The notes beneath the pieces are model-generated. The model made no database searches and had not been told where the DNA came from. It saw only the letters and a list, made by a program, of their open reading frames with translations. A stretch of DNA of 64,000 nt, from contig JBGALI010000019.1 in NCBI GenBank assembly GCA_044223975.1, positions 1 to 64,000 on the forward strand. Direction: 5' to 3'. Below, piece after piece: positions 16,541 through 25,160 of this stretch (position 1 is its first letter; every line of letters begins with the position of its first letter). Made by a program: the position numbers and the translations under genes. The stretch comes from CAZCPB01 sp044223975 (GTDB lineage: Bacteria > Planctomycetota > Phycisphaerae > Phycisphaerales > UBA1924).

Positions 16541-17779
16541 TTATTCGTGCCGCAGCGCGTCGATCGGGTTCAGGCGGGCCGCCTTGATCGCCGGGAACAT
16601 CCCGAACACCACGCCCGTCGTCGCGCTGAAGCCCACGCTCAGCACGATCGCCCACAGCGGCGTCGAAGCGCCGGCCATCGGGCTCTTGGGGATCAGCTTC
16701 ATGGCCAGCACGCCCGCCTGGCCGATCGCCAGCCCTACCGCCCCGCCGATCAGGCACAGCGTGACCGCCTCGACCAGGAACTGCATCAGGATGATCCCCG
16801 GCTTGGCCCCGACCGCCTTGCGCAGACCGATCTCCCGCGTCCGTTCGCTCACCGACACCAGCATGATGTTCATGATCCCGATCCCGCCCACCAGCAGCGA
16901 GATCGTCACGATGCCCGCCAGGAAGATCGCCAGCCCCGTCGAGAGCTTCTTGAACTGCGCGATGATCTGCTCGATCGCCTCGACGCCGAACGTGTTGGGC
17001 TCGTCGGGCTTCAGGCCCCGCATCCGCCGCATGTAGAACTCGACCTCGGCCTTCGCGTCCTCGTACATCTCGGGGCTCTTGGTCTGGGCCACGATGAACA
17101 TCCGCGGCTCAGGACGCAGCATCAGCCCCGTCCGGAACGGGATGAAGAACTCGCTCCGCGCCTCGTCCCCGCCGAACATCGGCGACACCGTCTTGGTCTC
17201 GACCACTCCGATCACCACGAACTTGCGCCCGCCGATCAGCACCGACTGCCCCACGCAGTTGATGTCCAGCTTCAGCTCCCCGATCGCCTTGTCGTTGATG
17301 ATGCAGACCTGCCGCCGCTGCTCCTCGTCCAGGCTGCTCAGCTGCCGCCCCTGCAGCACCGAGCGGTCCTCGATGTCGTGCCAGCTCGGCCGCACCGCCT
17401 GCACCGACACCACCGGTTTGTACACGTCCTTCGACTGCGCGCTCGTCGAAAGCTCCATGATCGGCGTCAGGCGCGCCAGCGACGGGCACCGCTCCAGCAT
17501 CCCGTCCACTTCCTTCATCTGGATCCGCAGCTGCCGCCAGTTGTACCGGTCGCGCTGCCCCTCGGGCATCCGCGGGAAGATCCACACCTTGCTCGCGCCC
17601 ACCGACGCGAACTCCTTGAGCACGAACTTCTGCAGCCCGTCCGTCGCCGCCACCACCGAGATCACCGCGGCAACGCCGATGATGATGCCCAGCGTCGTGA
17701 GCATGGCGCGAACCTTGTTCGCCCAGATCTGACCCAGGGCCAGGAACGCGGTCTGGAAGATCAGCCGGACGATGATCAC
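16541..17779 (-). CDS. MacB-type ABC transporter permease (FtsX fold)
   Basis: 412 residues from GTG 17779, overlapping the ATPase stop by four bases (GTGA), so translation is coupled. One N-terminal membrane segment (IFQTAFLALGQIW...KVRAMLTTLGIIIGVAAVISVV), a periplasmic MacB_PCD domain (about 45-280), then three membrane segments: FLAGIVTISLLVGGIGIMNIMLVSV, VEAVTLCLIGGAVGLAIGQ, and ALWAIVLSVGFSATTGVVFGMFPA. The VSERTREIGLRKAVGAKPG and AARLNPIDALRHE motifs are diagnostic of MacB/LolE-like FtsX permeases. MacB pumps drive substrates from the periplasm through TolC by mechanotransmission. Confidence 0.9.
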   Translation of the reverse strand: MIIVRLIFQTAFLALGQIWANKVRAMLTTLGIIIGVAAVISVVAATDGLQKFVLKEFASVGASKVWIFPRMPEGQRDRYNWRQLRIQMKEVDGMLERCPSLARLTPIMELSTSAQSKDVYKPVVSVQAVRPSWHDIEDRSVLQGRQLSSLDEEQRRQVCIINDKAIGELKLDINCVGQSVLIGGRKFVVIGVVETKTVSPMFGGDEARSEFFIPFRTGLMLRPEPRMFIVAQTKSPEMYEDAKAEVEFYMRRMRGLKPDEPNTFGVEAIEQIIAQFKKLSTGLAIFLAGIVTISLLVGGIGIMNIMLVSVSERTREIGLRKAVGAKPGIILMQFLVEAVTLCLIGGAVGLAIGQAGVLAMKLIPKSPMAGASTPLWAIVLSVGFSATTGVVFGMFPAIKAARLNPIDALRHE

Positions 17780-18630
17780 GCGGACGCTCCCGTCACGGTC
17801 GGCGCCGCGTCGCCGCGCACGGCCGCCAGCACGGCCACGTCCGCGGCGCGCCGAAGGTAGTCCTGGTGGATCGGGTCCGACGTCGTCGGGTTGTCCGACA
17901 CGATCTTGCCGTCACGCAGCCGGATGATCCGCAGGGCGTGCCCCGCGATGTCCTCCTCGTGCGTCACCATCACGATCGTCTGCCCCTCGACGTGCAACTG
18001 CTTGAACAGCGCGATGATCTCCTCGCTGGTCTTGCTGTCCAGGTTGCCCGTCGGCTCGTCGGCCAGCAGGATGCTCGGGTTCCCCACCAGCGCCCGCGCG
18101 ATCGCCACGCGCTGCCGCTGCCCGCCCGAGAGCTGGTTGGGCCGGTGCTTGGACCGCGACGTCAGCCCCACGCGGTCGATCGCCCGCTTGGCCATCTTCG
18201 TCGCGCCCATCCAGTACCGCTTCGAGTAGATCAAGGGCAGCTTCACGTTCTCGAGCGCCGTCGCCCGGTTCAGCAGCTCGAAGCTCTGGAAGACAAACCC
18301 GATCTCCTCGTTGCGCACCTGGGCCAGCTGCGCCGCGTTCATCTTGTGCGTCGGCTTCCCCGCCAGCTCGTAGACGCCGCGCGTCGGACGGTCCAGGCAC
18401 CCCAGGATGTTCATCAGCGTGCTCTTGCCCGACCCCGACGCCCCCATGATCGCCACGAACTCGTTCTTGCGGATGTCCATGTCCACGCCCGCCAGCGCCC
18501 GCACCGTCTCGGCGCCCATGCGGTAGACCTTTTCGAGCGCCCGGATGCGGATCACCGACGGCGACACGTCCGGCGCCGCGGCACGAGCGTCGGATCCGGC
18601 CGCGCGGGATTGAAGAGGCGCCACTGTCAT
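17776..18630 (-). CDS. MacB-type ABC transporter ATP-binding protein
   Basis: 284 residues, ATG 18630. Nucleotide-binding motifs in order: Walker A GASGSGKST, Q-loop GFVFQSF, signature LSGGQRQR, Walker B ILLADEPTG, D-loop NLDSKT and H-loop VTHEED. The pattern (NRATALENVKLPLIY, short linkers) is that of LolD/MacB NBDs. An Ala-rich N-terminal extension of about 25 residues precedes the domain. Unlike E. coli MacB, where ATPase and permease are one chain, they are separate overlapping genes here. The membrane-fusion gene lies 82 bp upstream. Confidence 0.92.
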   Translation of the reverse strand: MTVAPLQSRAAGSDARAAAPDVSPSVIRIRALEKVYRMGAETVRALAGVDMDIRKNEFVAIMGASGSGKSTLMNILGCLDRPTRGVYELAGKPTHKMNAAQLAQVRNEEIGFVFQSFELLNRATALENVKLPLIYSKRYWMGATKMAKRAIDRVGLTSRSKHRPNQLSGGQRQRVAIARALVGNPSILLADEPTGNLDSKTSEEIIALFKQLHVEGQTIVMVTHEEDIAGHALRIIRLRDGKIVSDNPTTSDPIHQDYLRRAADVAVLAAVRGDAAPTVTGASA

Positions 18631-18687
18631 GCCATTCCCGCTCGAATCCTCACCAATCCACTCTCGCCCTCATCTTTAAAATCTCAG

Positions 18688-18710
18688 TCCGACATCCGAC
18701 ATCCGACATC
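18688..18710. repeat. short tandem repeat (ATGTCGG)n
   Basis: Three tandem copies of TCCGACA (minus strand: TGTCGGA) lie directly after the stop of the membrane-fusion gene. The same heptamer repeat occurs at 44550-44567, also directly after a minus-strand stop codon. Confidence 0.6.
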
Positions 18711-18712
18711 TC

Positions 18713-20017
18713 TCAGCTCCGCCCTGGACCGTCCGCCGCGGCTTCCGCTCGCTTGGGCTCATCCTTCTTCGGCAGCGTGCTTTCGTCCACCACCCGCTGG
18801 CCCTCCTTGATGCTCAGCAGCGCCTTGAACGGACCGGTGATGATGGTCTCGCCGTCCTTCAGGCCCCCGAGCACCACCGTGTGCGTCACGTCGCTGGGCC
18901 CCACGCTCACCGGCACCGTCTTGGCCTTGCCGTCGGTCATCGTGTACAGCACCCGCGCAAACTTCTTGTTCTTGTCCACGTACTGCGCGCCCTCGCGCAG
19001 CTCCGACGGCAGCTCGTCCACCGGGCGGTCCAGCACCGCCTGGCTGGGAACGCGCACCACGTCACGGATCGTCTCGACCTCGATGTCCGCGTTGGACTGC
19101 AGGCCCCACAGCACCCGCACCCCCTTGGGGATCTCAAGCAAGAGCTCGGTCTCGAAGTACGTCGTCCCGTCCTTGTCCAGCTGGCGCTGCAGCCGGATCG
19201 CCTGCACCGCCGCGCTGAACGTCTGGTCGGGGAACGCGTTGAACGTCACCTTGGCCTTCTGCCCCACCCGCACCGGCGAGACGTTGGCCTCGTCCACCTT
19301 CGCCTTGACCAGCATCTCCGACAGGTCGGCGATCTGCATGATCACCGTCCCCGCGTTGTTGAACGTCCCCACCACCACCAGCTCGCCCACCTCCGCGTTG
19401 CGGATGATCACCGTCCCGTCGATCGGGCTCTTGATGATCGCGTTCTCCAGGTCCTTCTCGGCGCGGCTGATGTTCGCCCGCGCGATGTCCACCGAGAACT
19501 CCGCCTGACGAAGCGACGTCACCGCGCGGCTGTACTCCACCTCCGCAAGGTCAAGGTCCGCCTTGCTGATGTCCTTGCTCGAGTACAGCTCCTTCCGGCG
19601 ACCCAGCTCCGACGTCGAGTTGGCCAGCTGCGCCTTGGCCCCCTCCACCCGCGCTTCCTCGCTCTTGAGCTGCGCCTTGGCCGAGTCCAGCGCCGCGGCA
19701 AGGTCCCGCGCGTCCAGACGCACGATCACGTCCCCCGCCTTGACGTCCTGCCCCTCGCGGAACGGCAACGCGATGATCCGCGCACTCACCTGCGCGCTGA
19801 TCGAAACCTTCGTCTTCGGCTCCGTCAGCCCCGGCGCGCTCACCGTCCGCACCAGGTTCCCAAGCGCGCTCTTCTCAAGACGCACCGGCGTCGCCTTGAG
19901 GTCCGGGCGGAACTGCTCCATCACCTTGTCGAGATTGCCCGAGCTCTTGAACCACCACCCGCCGCCCGCGCAGCCGGCGACGATGATCAGGAACACGGCG
20001 ATAAGCCATTTCCACAC
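18713..20017 (-). CDS. MacA/HlyD-type membrane-fusion (periplasmic adaptor) protein
   Basis: 434 residues from GTG 20017, chosen for the GGGGAG nine bases upstream; an in-frame extension to 20125 lacks a signal. One N-terminal membrane anchor (WLIAVFLIIVAGCAGGGWWF) is followed by a split lipoyl domain (SISAQVSARIIALPFREGQDVKAGDVIVRLDARDL and IIKSPIDGTVIIRNAEVGELVVVG), a coiled-coil hairpin between them (about 120-210), then beta-barrel (VRVGQKAKVTFNAFPDQTFSAAV) and membrane-proximal domains (VSVGPSDVTHTVVLGGLKDGETIITG). It links the MacB pair to the TolC protein. It opens the efflux gene set. Confidence 0.9.
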   Translation of the reverse strand: MWKWLIAVFLIIVAGCAGGGWWFKSSGNLDKVMEQFRPDLKATPVRLEKSALGNLVRTVSAPGLTEPKTKVSISAQVSARIIALPFREGQDVKAGDVIVRLDARDLAAALDSAKAQLKSEEARVEGAKAQLANSTSELGRRKELYSSKDISKADLDLAEVEYSRAVTSLRQAEFSVDIARANISRAEKDLENAIIKSPIDGTVIIRNAEVGELVVVGTFNNAGTVIMQIADLSEMLVKAKVDEANVSPVRVGQKAKVTFNAFPDQTFSAAVQAIRLQRQLDKDGTTYFETELLLEIPKGVRVLWGLQSNADIEVETIRDVVRVPSQAVLDRPVDELPSELREGAQYVDKNKKFARVLYTMTDGKAKTVPVSVGPSDVTHTVVLGGLKDGETIITGPFKALLSIKEGQRVVDESTLPKKDEPKRAEAAADGPGRS

Positions 20018-20265
20018 GCGGATGCACTCCCCAAAGCCCGGCCCCTGCCACGGCACGCCCGAAAGCCTGCCCGGCCTCGGGCGTCGACCCCGGGCCGCGT
20101 CAACTCCCCAGTCCTTTGGATTCACCAGGGGACGCTTTCCGGCGACCCGCAGAACGCTATTCCTCGAACCGTCAATCCTTACATCCGGCGAACTCCCGAG
20201 GAGATAGTAGCGCCACAGTCCCGCCGTTCAGCCCTGCGCGCCACGTCGGAATACCCTTCACGCTC

Positions 20266-20739
20266 ATGATCTACCGTGTGTCCAAGTCCTTTGAGATCGA
20301 GTCCGGGCACATGCTCTCCAAGCACCCCGGCCGCTGCCGCTACCCCCACGGCCACAGCCGCCGCGTCGAGGTCGTCATCGCCTCAGAAACCCTCGACAAC
20401 CTAGACATGGTCTGCGACTTCGCCGCCGTCAAGGCCGCCGTCCGCGGCATCGTCGACCGCTTCGACCACGCTCTGGCCGTCAACTCCAAGGACCCCATCC
20501 TCCCCGCCCTCAAGTCCGCCGGCACCGCCACCGAGCGACTCGTCGAGTTCACGGACCTGGACCCCACGACGGAAGTCCTCGCCCGCCACATCTATGAAGA
20601 ACTGGCGGGCGTGCTCGGCGCCGGACGGGATCTCCCCGGCGACCAAGGGCGAACCCACCGCCTCCGGCCGGAACTGCGCCTCGAGCGCGTCCGCGTCACC
20701 GAGACCTCGTCCACATGGGCGGAGTACGGACGCTCGTGA
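20266..20739 (+). CDS. queD: 6-carboxytetrahydropterin synthase / 6-pyruvoyltetrahydropterin synthase family protein
   Basis: 157 residues from ATG 20266 (no clear Shine-Dalgarno). Zinc ligands H15 (SGHML), H28 and H30 (YPHGHS) and the nearby C24 (GRCRYPHGH) match the T-fold PTPS/QueD family; the later acids (FDHALAVN, ETSSTWAEY) fit the second half of the site. QueD makes 6-carboxytetrahydropterin from dihydroneopterin triphosphate in queuosine/7-deazaguanine synthesis. QueC, QueE and QueF are not nearby, so a strict pathway assignment is by family only. The region between about residues 115 and 140 (LAGVLGAGRDLPGDQGRTHRL) is longer than in E. coli QueD. Confidence 0.82.
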   Translation: MIYRVSKSFEIESGHMLSKHPGRCRYPHGHSRRVEVVIASETLDNLDMVCDFAAVKAAVRGIVDRFDHALAVNSKDPILPALKSAGTATERLVEFTDLDPTTEVLARHIYEELAGVLGAGRDLPGDQGRTHRLRPELRLERVRVTETSSTWAEYGRS

Positions 20740-20933
20740 TGCGCTTCATTCAGCGCCGGCGCGTTCGCACACTCCTCCCGAGGGAACCGCGATGTCTCCG
20801 GTGAGTTCTTCATTCTTGGTATCTCAACGCACCGCGCACCGCGACCCTCTCTCCGGTGTATTCCCCGCTCTCGAACTTCCCGCGACCCACGCCAGTAACT
20901 CTGCTGTGTCCACGCAACGGGAGTAAACACATC

Positions 20934-22358
20934 ATGAACCGCGGCACCACTTGCACCGTCCTCATCGCCTCCGCTTCGCTCTGCGCCCTCGCGCTCTTCG
21001 GCAACGGCAAGGTCCAGCACGAACAGCCCGGCACGCTCGACGCCTCGCAGGCCGAGATCACCGCCGCCAAGGGCCTGTCGCGCGCGTTCCAGACCGTCGC
21101 GCGCAAGCTCGAGCCCAGCGTCGTCCACATCACCCAGCTCAACCGCGTCATGCAGGTCCGCCGCGATTACTTCGGACAGCCCATGGCCACCGGTCAGTCG
21201 CGTCTCTCGCCCACCGGCCTGGGTTCGGGCGTCATCGTCTCCGCCGACGGCTACATCCTCACCAACAACCACGTCGCCAAGGGCGCCGAGAGCCTGCTCG
21301 TCCGCCTCTCCGACGGCAAGGAATACCCGGCCAAGCTCGTCGGCCGCGACGAGGCCACCGACTTGGCCGTCATCAAGGTCGACGCCAAGAACCTCCCCGC
21401 CGCGCAGCTCGCCGATTCCGACGCGCTCGAAGTGGGCGAGTGGGTCGTCGCCATCGGCAGCCCCTTCGGCTTCTCCAGCAGCGTCACCGCCGGAATCGTC
21501 TCCGCCAAGGGACGCTCCGGCATCGAAGGCCTCCAGGAATACCAGGACTTCATCCAGACCGACGCCGTCATCAACCCCGGCAACAGCGGCGGGCCCCTCA
21601 TCAACCTCGACGGCAAGGTCATCGGCATCAACTCCGCCATCGCCTCGCGCACCGGCGGCTCCGAGGGCATCGGCTTTGCCATCCCCGCCAACGTCGCCAA
21701 GCCCGTGATGCAGTCCCTCATCAAGTCCGGGCGCGTCAGCCGCGGCTGGCTCGGAGTCGAGTTCGGCGCCGATCGCGACGACGTCCTCCCCGCCCCCGGC
21801 TCCGAACGCCACGTCACCATCGCACGCGTCGTCGACGGCAGCCCCGCCGCCAAGGCCGGCCTCCGCCCCGGCGATGTCGTCACCGCCTTCCAGGGCCGGC
21901 GCGTCGACGACATCAGCCGCCTCCGCGCCGCCATCGCCCTCACCCCGCCCGAAACCACCGTCGCCATCGACGTCGTCCGCAACGGCTCCCCCGTCTCCAT
22001 GCGCGCCGAAGTCGGCGACCAGTCCCGTGAGCGCGCCGCGGCCCTCGGCGCCGTTTACATCGAGAACGCCGGCCTCACCGCCCGCACCATGACCCCGGAC
22101 CTCTCCTCCCAGATCGGCTTCCGCCAGCCCGTCGCCGGCGCCCTCATCCTCGACGTCGAGCCCGTCAGCCGCGCCGCGCAGGCCGGCCTCGCCCCGCGCG
22201 ACATCATCGCCGAAGTCAACGGCGACCCGATCGAGACCGCCGAAGAACTCCAGACCGCCCTCGGACGCCCGAGCAACGGCGGCGAAGGTCTCAAGCTCTC
22301 CGTCATCCGCCCCACCGGCCGCGGCGTGCAGCAGGGCTACGTCATGCTCCGCGACTGA
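20934..22358 (+). CDS. HtrA/DegP-type periplasmic serine protease
   Basis: 474 residues from ATG 20934 (GGGAG eleven bases upstream). An N-terminal hydrophobic segment (CTVLIASASLCALALFG) acts as signal or anchor. The trypsin-like domain has the triad H113 (TNNHVAKG), D143 (ATDLAVIKV) and S218 (GNSGGPL). Two PDZ domains follow (about 275-365: RGWLGVEFG...GSPAAKAGLRPGDVVTAFQG; about 385-470: ILDVEPVSRAAQAGLAPRDIIAEVNGDPI). This is the standard DegP/DegQ architecture: a quality-control protease and chaperone of the periplasm. It is monocistronic with its own terminator. Confidence 0.94.
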   Translation: MNRGTTCTVLIASASLCALALFGNGKVQHEQPGTLDASQAEITAAKGLSRAFQTVARKLEPSVVHITQLNRVMQVRRDYFGQPMATGQSRLSPTGLGSGVIVSADGYILTNNHVAKGAESLLVRLSDGKEYPAKLVGRDEATDLAVIKVDAKNLPAAQLADSDALEVGEWVVAIGSPFGFSSSVTAGIVSAKGRSGIEGLQEYQDFIQTDAVINPGNSGGPLINLDGKVIGINSAIASRTGGSEGIGFAIPANVAKPVMQSLIKSGRVSRGWLGVEFGADRDDVLPAPGSERHVTIARVVDGSPAAKAGLRPGDVVTAFQGRRVDDISRLRAAIALTPPETTVAIDVVRNGSPVSMRAEVGDQSRERAAALGAVYIENAGLTARTMTPDLSSQIGFRQPVAGALILDVEPVSRAAQAGLAPRDIIAEVNGDPIETAEELQTALGRPSNGGEGLKLSVIRPTGRGVQQGYVMLRD

Positions 22359-22393
22359 GCGCACCGCATCCGACCGTACAGAGTGCCACGCCC

Positions 22394-22434
22394 AGCACGC
22401 CCGCGAAAGGCGGGCGCACCGGGCGTGCTTTCTT
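22394..22434 (+). terminator. intrinsic terminator of the HtrA gene
   Basis: AGCACGCCCG (22394-22403) pairs perfectly with CGGGCGTGCT (22420-22429), and the stem runs into TTTCTT. It lies 35 bp after the protease stop. An alternative shorter inner hairpin (CGCCCG with CGGGCG) competes but does not change the call. Confidence 0.8.
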
Positions 22435-22506
22435 ATCAACCGCTCCCTCGCCACAAAAACCCGCTCGCCCGCGAAACCACCGCACATCTCGTGACTTGTA
22501 TTGGGC

Positions 22507-23127
22507 GTGGCCGACCTCGTCCCCATCACCCGCTCGTCCGGCGCATCCATCGACCTCGACTCGGCGCTCCCGACGTCCCTCGCCCAACGCCACGCACCAT
22601 CCGCGCCCGAAACAGAAACCGTCTCGCACGCCTCCTTCGGCGCCCTCTACCAGCATCACTACCGCGCCATCGCCGGCGCCATCTACCGCCGCACCGGCGA
22701 CCCCGACCTCACCGAAGACCTGACGAGCGACGTCTTCCTCGCCGCGTACCGCTCGATTGATACCTACCGCTCCACCCACATCCCGGTCCGTGTATGGCTC
22801 CTGCGCATCGCGACCAACCGCGTCAACCGCTGGGCCCGCCGCCGCACCGGTATGCGCGCCATCCTCGGCCGCCTCGCCCGTTCCACCCCGGCCCACGCGC
22901 CGCGCCCCGCCCATGCCGATCACGCCGAAGCGCGCTCCGCCCTTCTGGCCCTCCCCGCCGACTACCAGACCGTCCTCTCGCTCCACCACCTCGAGGGCAT
23001 GTCCCTTGAAGAGGTATCCCTCGTCCTGGCCTGCCCCGTCTCGACCGTCAAATCTCGCCTCACCCGCGCCCGCGCGGCACTCAGACGCCGCCTCGAAAGC
23101 CGGCCCGCTAACGGAGATCACCCGTGA
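22507..23127 (+). CDS. ECF-type RNA polymerase sigma factor
   Basis: About 206 residues; start at GTG 22507 or TTG 22501, with no ATG available in this part. Region 2 is clear: FGALYQHHYRAIAGAIYRRTG, EDLTSDVFLAAYRSIDTY and VWLLRIATNRVNRWARRR (core binding and -10 recognition). Region 4 follows a short variable linker: LLALPADYQTVLSLHHLEGMSLEEVSLVLACPVSTVKSRLTRARAALRRRL, a helix-turn-helix for -35 recognition. Sigma region 3 is absent, as expected for the ECF group. The downstream membrane protein overlaps by four bases (GTGA), the usual layout for a sigma factor and its regulator. Confidence 0.88.
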   Translation: MADLVPITRSSGASIDLDSALPTSLAQRHAPSAPETETVSHASFGALYQHHYRAIAGAIYRRTGDPDLTEDLTSDVFLAAYRSIDTYRSTHIPVRVWLLRIATNRVNRWARRRTGMRAILGRLARSTPAHAPRPAHADHAEARSALLALPADYQTVLSLHHLEGMSLEEVSLVLACPVSTVKSRLTRARAALRRRLESRPANGDHP

Positions 23128-23576
23128 ACACCACCCCCGCCTCACCCGACCCCGTCCCCCAAGCCATCGACTCGCTCGCGTCCGCGCGTTGGACGCGCGA
23201 GCCCGACTGGCTCACCTTTCAGGAGTCCCTCATGCACGCCCGCACGCCCCGCTTCCAGTTCCTCCGCGCCCACCCCGTCCTCCTCGCCTCGATCGCCGCG
23301 CTCGCCCTCTGCGGCGGCGCCGCCGCGGCAGCCAAGGTCTACCAGCTCCTCCACTTCACCGGCACCGCCACCCTCGACGACGGCACCACCTACCAGGTCG
23401 AAGGCGAAGTCATCATCGAGAACGACACCTGGACCGCCACCGCGACCACCACCTCCGACTCCGAGGCCACCCCCGCCCAGTTCGACCTCCTCCTCTCCGA
23501 CGGCAGCACCGCCACCATCGTCACCACCCCCGTCGACGAACACGCCGACACCATCAAGCCCCCGCCCGCCGAGTAA
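23124..23576 (+). CDS. small membrane protein coupled to the ECF sigma factor
   Basis: 150 residues from GTG 23124, overlapping the sigma stop. The cytoplasmic N-terminus (about 1-48) is short and hydrophilic, with REPDWLTFQESLMHAR. One membrane helix follows (VLLASIAALALCGGAAAAAKVY, about 50-72), then an outside beta-rich domain (FTGTATLDDGTTYQVEGEVIIENDTWTATATTT). The arrangement fits an anti-sigma factor by position. No HxxxCxxC zinc anti-sigma motif or known anti-sigma domain is visible, so the role is inferred from gene order alone. Confidence 0.65.
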   Translation: MNTTPASPDPVPQAIDSLASARWTREPDWLTFQESLMHARTPRFQFLRAHPVLLASIAALALCGGAAAAAKVYQLLHFTGTATLDDGTTYQVEGEVIIENDTWTATATTTSDSEATPAQFDLLLSDGSTATIVTTPVDEHADTIKPPPAE

Positions 23577-23800
23577 CTCGCACCCCCGACCCCGCGCCGA
23601 TCGCAACACCTCTTCCATCACGCACCACCGATCGGCCCTCGCGCCGGTCGGTGTTTGCGTCGTCGGCAATCGCACGGATGAGTGACGCGCACGGTGCCAC
23701 GAGTCTGGAGTTCCTCTCCAGAGTCGTGCCGATCAACTCTCGACGTCTCCCCCGAGTGCGCTTCGCCTGGTAACCCGCCCGCCGCTTTACACTCCGCCGC

Positions 23801-24307
23801 ATGCCCCCGCCCCGCACCCACGCCGGCGTCAGATCGTCCCTCCGCACAACGCTGAAATGGACCGCCGCTGCAGTCACGCTGCTGCTCCTGATGGTCTGGA
23901 TCTCAACCCGCTGGTGGCGTCTCGAATGGTCCGGCCACGACAACCAGAGCGTCGGCCTGCAGAACGGCAGACTCGCCATCATCCTCCTGAGCCCGCCCGA
24001 TGGCGCGACGCCCGACATCACGCCCGGATTCACGCTCACCCGCAAATCTGAATTCCTCTTCTGGCACTTCGACGCCCTCAAGAGCCGCGGCGATGTCGCG
24101 TACTTCGTGCCCCTCTGGTGCCCCACGCTCCTCGCCCTCCTTCTCACCGCCCTCGCCTGGCGCCCGGACCTCATCGCCCACCACCGCGCCCGCAAAGGTC
24201 TGTGCCCTTCATGCGGCTACAACCGCGCCGGCCTCGCGCCGGGCGCCGTGTGCCCGGAGTGCGGGGCCGCGGCGACTATGACAGCTCCGCCCACCCCGGC
24301 GGCATGA
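23801..24307 (+). CDS. membrane protein with C-terminal CPSCGY...CPECG zinc ribbon (copy A)
   Basis: 168 residues. There is one N-terminal membrane helix (WTAAAVTLLLLMVWIS) and a second (WCPTLLALLLTALAWRPDL) just before the ribbon CPSCGYNRAGLAPGAVCPECG at about 138-158. The two CxxC knuckles and the GY-x3-GL spacer define a compact zinc ribbon on the cytoplasmic side, or so the Arg/His-rich juxtamembrane segment suggests. It is homologous to the two tandem genes downstream (24663 and 25161) but more diverged. Function unknown. Confidence 0.68.
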   Translation: MPPPRTHAGVRSSLRTTLKWTAAAVTLLLLMVWISTRWWRLEWSGHDNQSVGLQNGRLAIILLSPPDGATPDITPGFTLTRKSEFLFWHFDALKSRGDVAYFVPLWCPTLLALLLTALAWRPDLIAHHRARKGLCPSCGYNRAGLAPGAVCPECGAAATMTAPPTPAA

Positions 24308-24330
24308 GTCCGCGCGGCGCTCGGCCTCCT

Positions 24331-24400
24331 CGGCCCCGGCGGGGCCGCGGGATGTAGCCACGGGTGGAGTGATGCCCCTCGGGCATCGCGGAACCCGTGG
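24331..24400. repeat. intergenic hairpin repeat (REP-like), copy 1, within 24308-24575
   Basis: GGCCCCGGCGGGGCC hairpin, then GTAGCCACGGGT (stem arm CCACGGGT 24358-24365) pairing with ACCCGTGG (24393-24400), enclosing an inner stem GATGCCC/GGGCATC. The outer arm and flanking TCCG/CTCC match the copies at 34420-34653 and 44345-44522 when reverse-complemented. The rest of this gap up to 24575 holds no convincing gene. Confidence 0.7.
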
Positions 24401-24575
24401 AACGCGCGGACCTCCCCCTCCTTGTCTTCGCCGGGCTCGCCCCGGATGGGGCGAAGGACTCAAACGGCGCTCGCGCCCTCGCACAGAGTTTCCTCCGCCC
24501 CTTGGGGCCGAATGAACTCCCGCGCCATGTGCTTCAGCGGCTGCGCATCTATGGCCTGACGCCGACCGCCGCTCC

Positions 24576-24653
24576 ACCCGCGGCTGCGACCGCGCCGGTC
24601 TCGCGCCGTGCGCGGCGTGCCCCGAGTGCGGGAAGCAGCCCGAGGCGCAGTAG
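24576..24653 (+). pseudogene. decayed C-terminus of a zinc-ribbon membrane protein
   Basis: Read in one frame, 24582-24653 gives GCDRAGLAP, CAACPECGKQPEAQ and a stop. This aligns gap-free with GYDRVGLAA, GSLCPECGKQPEAR of the next gene. The first CxxC pair is lost (its second Cys reads Arg), and no start or membrane part remains upstream. The sequence just after it (GACTGCGC...AAGCACGCGCGACAA) is nearly identical to that at the same point after the next copy, so it marks an earlier duplication in the tandem array. Confidence 0.65.
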
Positions 24654-24662
24654 ACTGCGCGA

Positions 24663-25151
24663 GTGGCAAGCACGCGCGACAAGCTGAAGCGAGTATTCCG
24701 CAAGACGGTGAAATGGGGCGGCGTGGCGGTCACGCTGGCGTTGCTTCTTGCGTGGATTGGAAGCGCGTGGTGGCATTGCAGTGCGGGCCCGATCCGCAGC
24801 CACCTTGGAGTGGATTTGTTTCTCTCCGTGTTCGGCGGATGGCTACACGTGGAATGGGTGCAAGGACAAGCGCCGTTCGACTTCCACCTCCACTTTGAAT
24901 CGCTCGGTGGAGTGCCATTCCAATGGTGGTTTACCAGCCATATGGATCAACCACCGCTCTACTGGGTGAACATCCCGCTCTGGGCGCCGGTGCTTCTCGT
25001 CGGAACAGCAACGCTTGCCGCGTGGCGTTTGGACTCGCTTCCCCGCTGGCGTGCCCGTGCGGGCCGCTGCTCCGCCTGCGGCTACGACCGGGTCGGCCTT
25101 GCGGCGGGATCATTGTGCCCGGAGTGTGGGAAGCAGCCCGAGGCGCGGTAG
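24663..25151 (+). CDS. membrane protein with C-terminal CSACGYDR...CPECG zinc ribbon (copy B)
   Basis: 162 residues from GTG 24663. The N-terminus STRDKLKRVFRKTVKWGG is followed by a membrane helix (VAVTLALLLAWIGSAWW). A middle outside domain (about 40-105) is poorly conserved between copies. A second helix (PLWAPVLLVGTATLAAWRL) leads to the ribbon CSACGYDRVGLAAGSLCPECGKQPEAR. It is nearly identical to copy C in the N-terminal segment and ribbon, less so in the outside domain. Function unknown. Confidence 0.66.
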   Translation: MASTRDKLKRVFRKTVKWGGVAVTLALLLAWIGSAWWHCSAGPIRSHLGVDLFLSVFGGWLHVEWVQGQAPFDFHLHFESLGGVPFQWWFTSHMDQPPLYWVNIPLWAPVLLVGTATLAAWRLDSLPRWRARAGRCSACGYDRVGLAAGSLCPECGKQPEAR

Positions 25152-25160
25152 ACTGCGCCC

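Noticed and set aside
18688..18710. Tandem heptamers considered as a CRISPR or iteron array
   Set aside because: Too short, no spacers, no Cas or Rep genes nearby.
20873..20905. GAACTT ... TCTGC upstream of the HtrA gene, like a sigma-E promoter
   Set aside because: The spacer is 21 bp, too long for the GAACTT-N16-TCTGA pattern.
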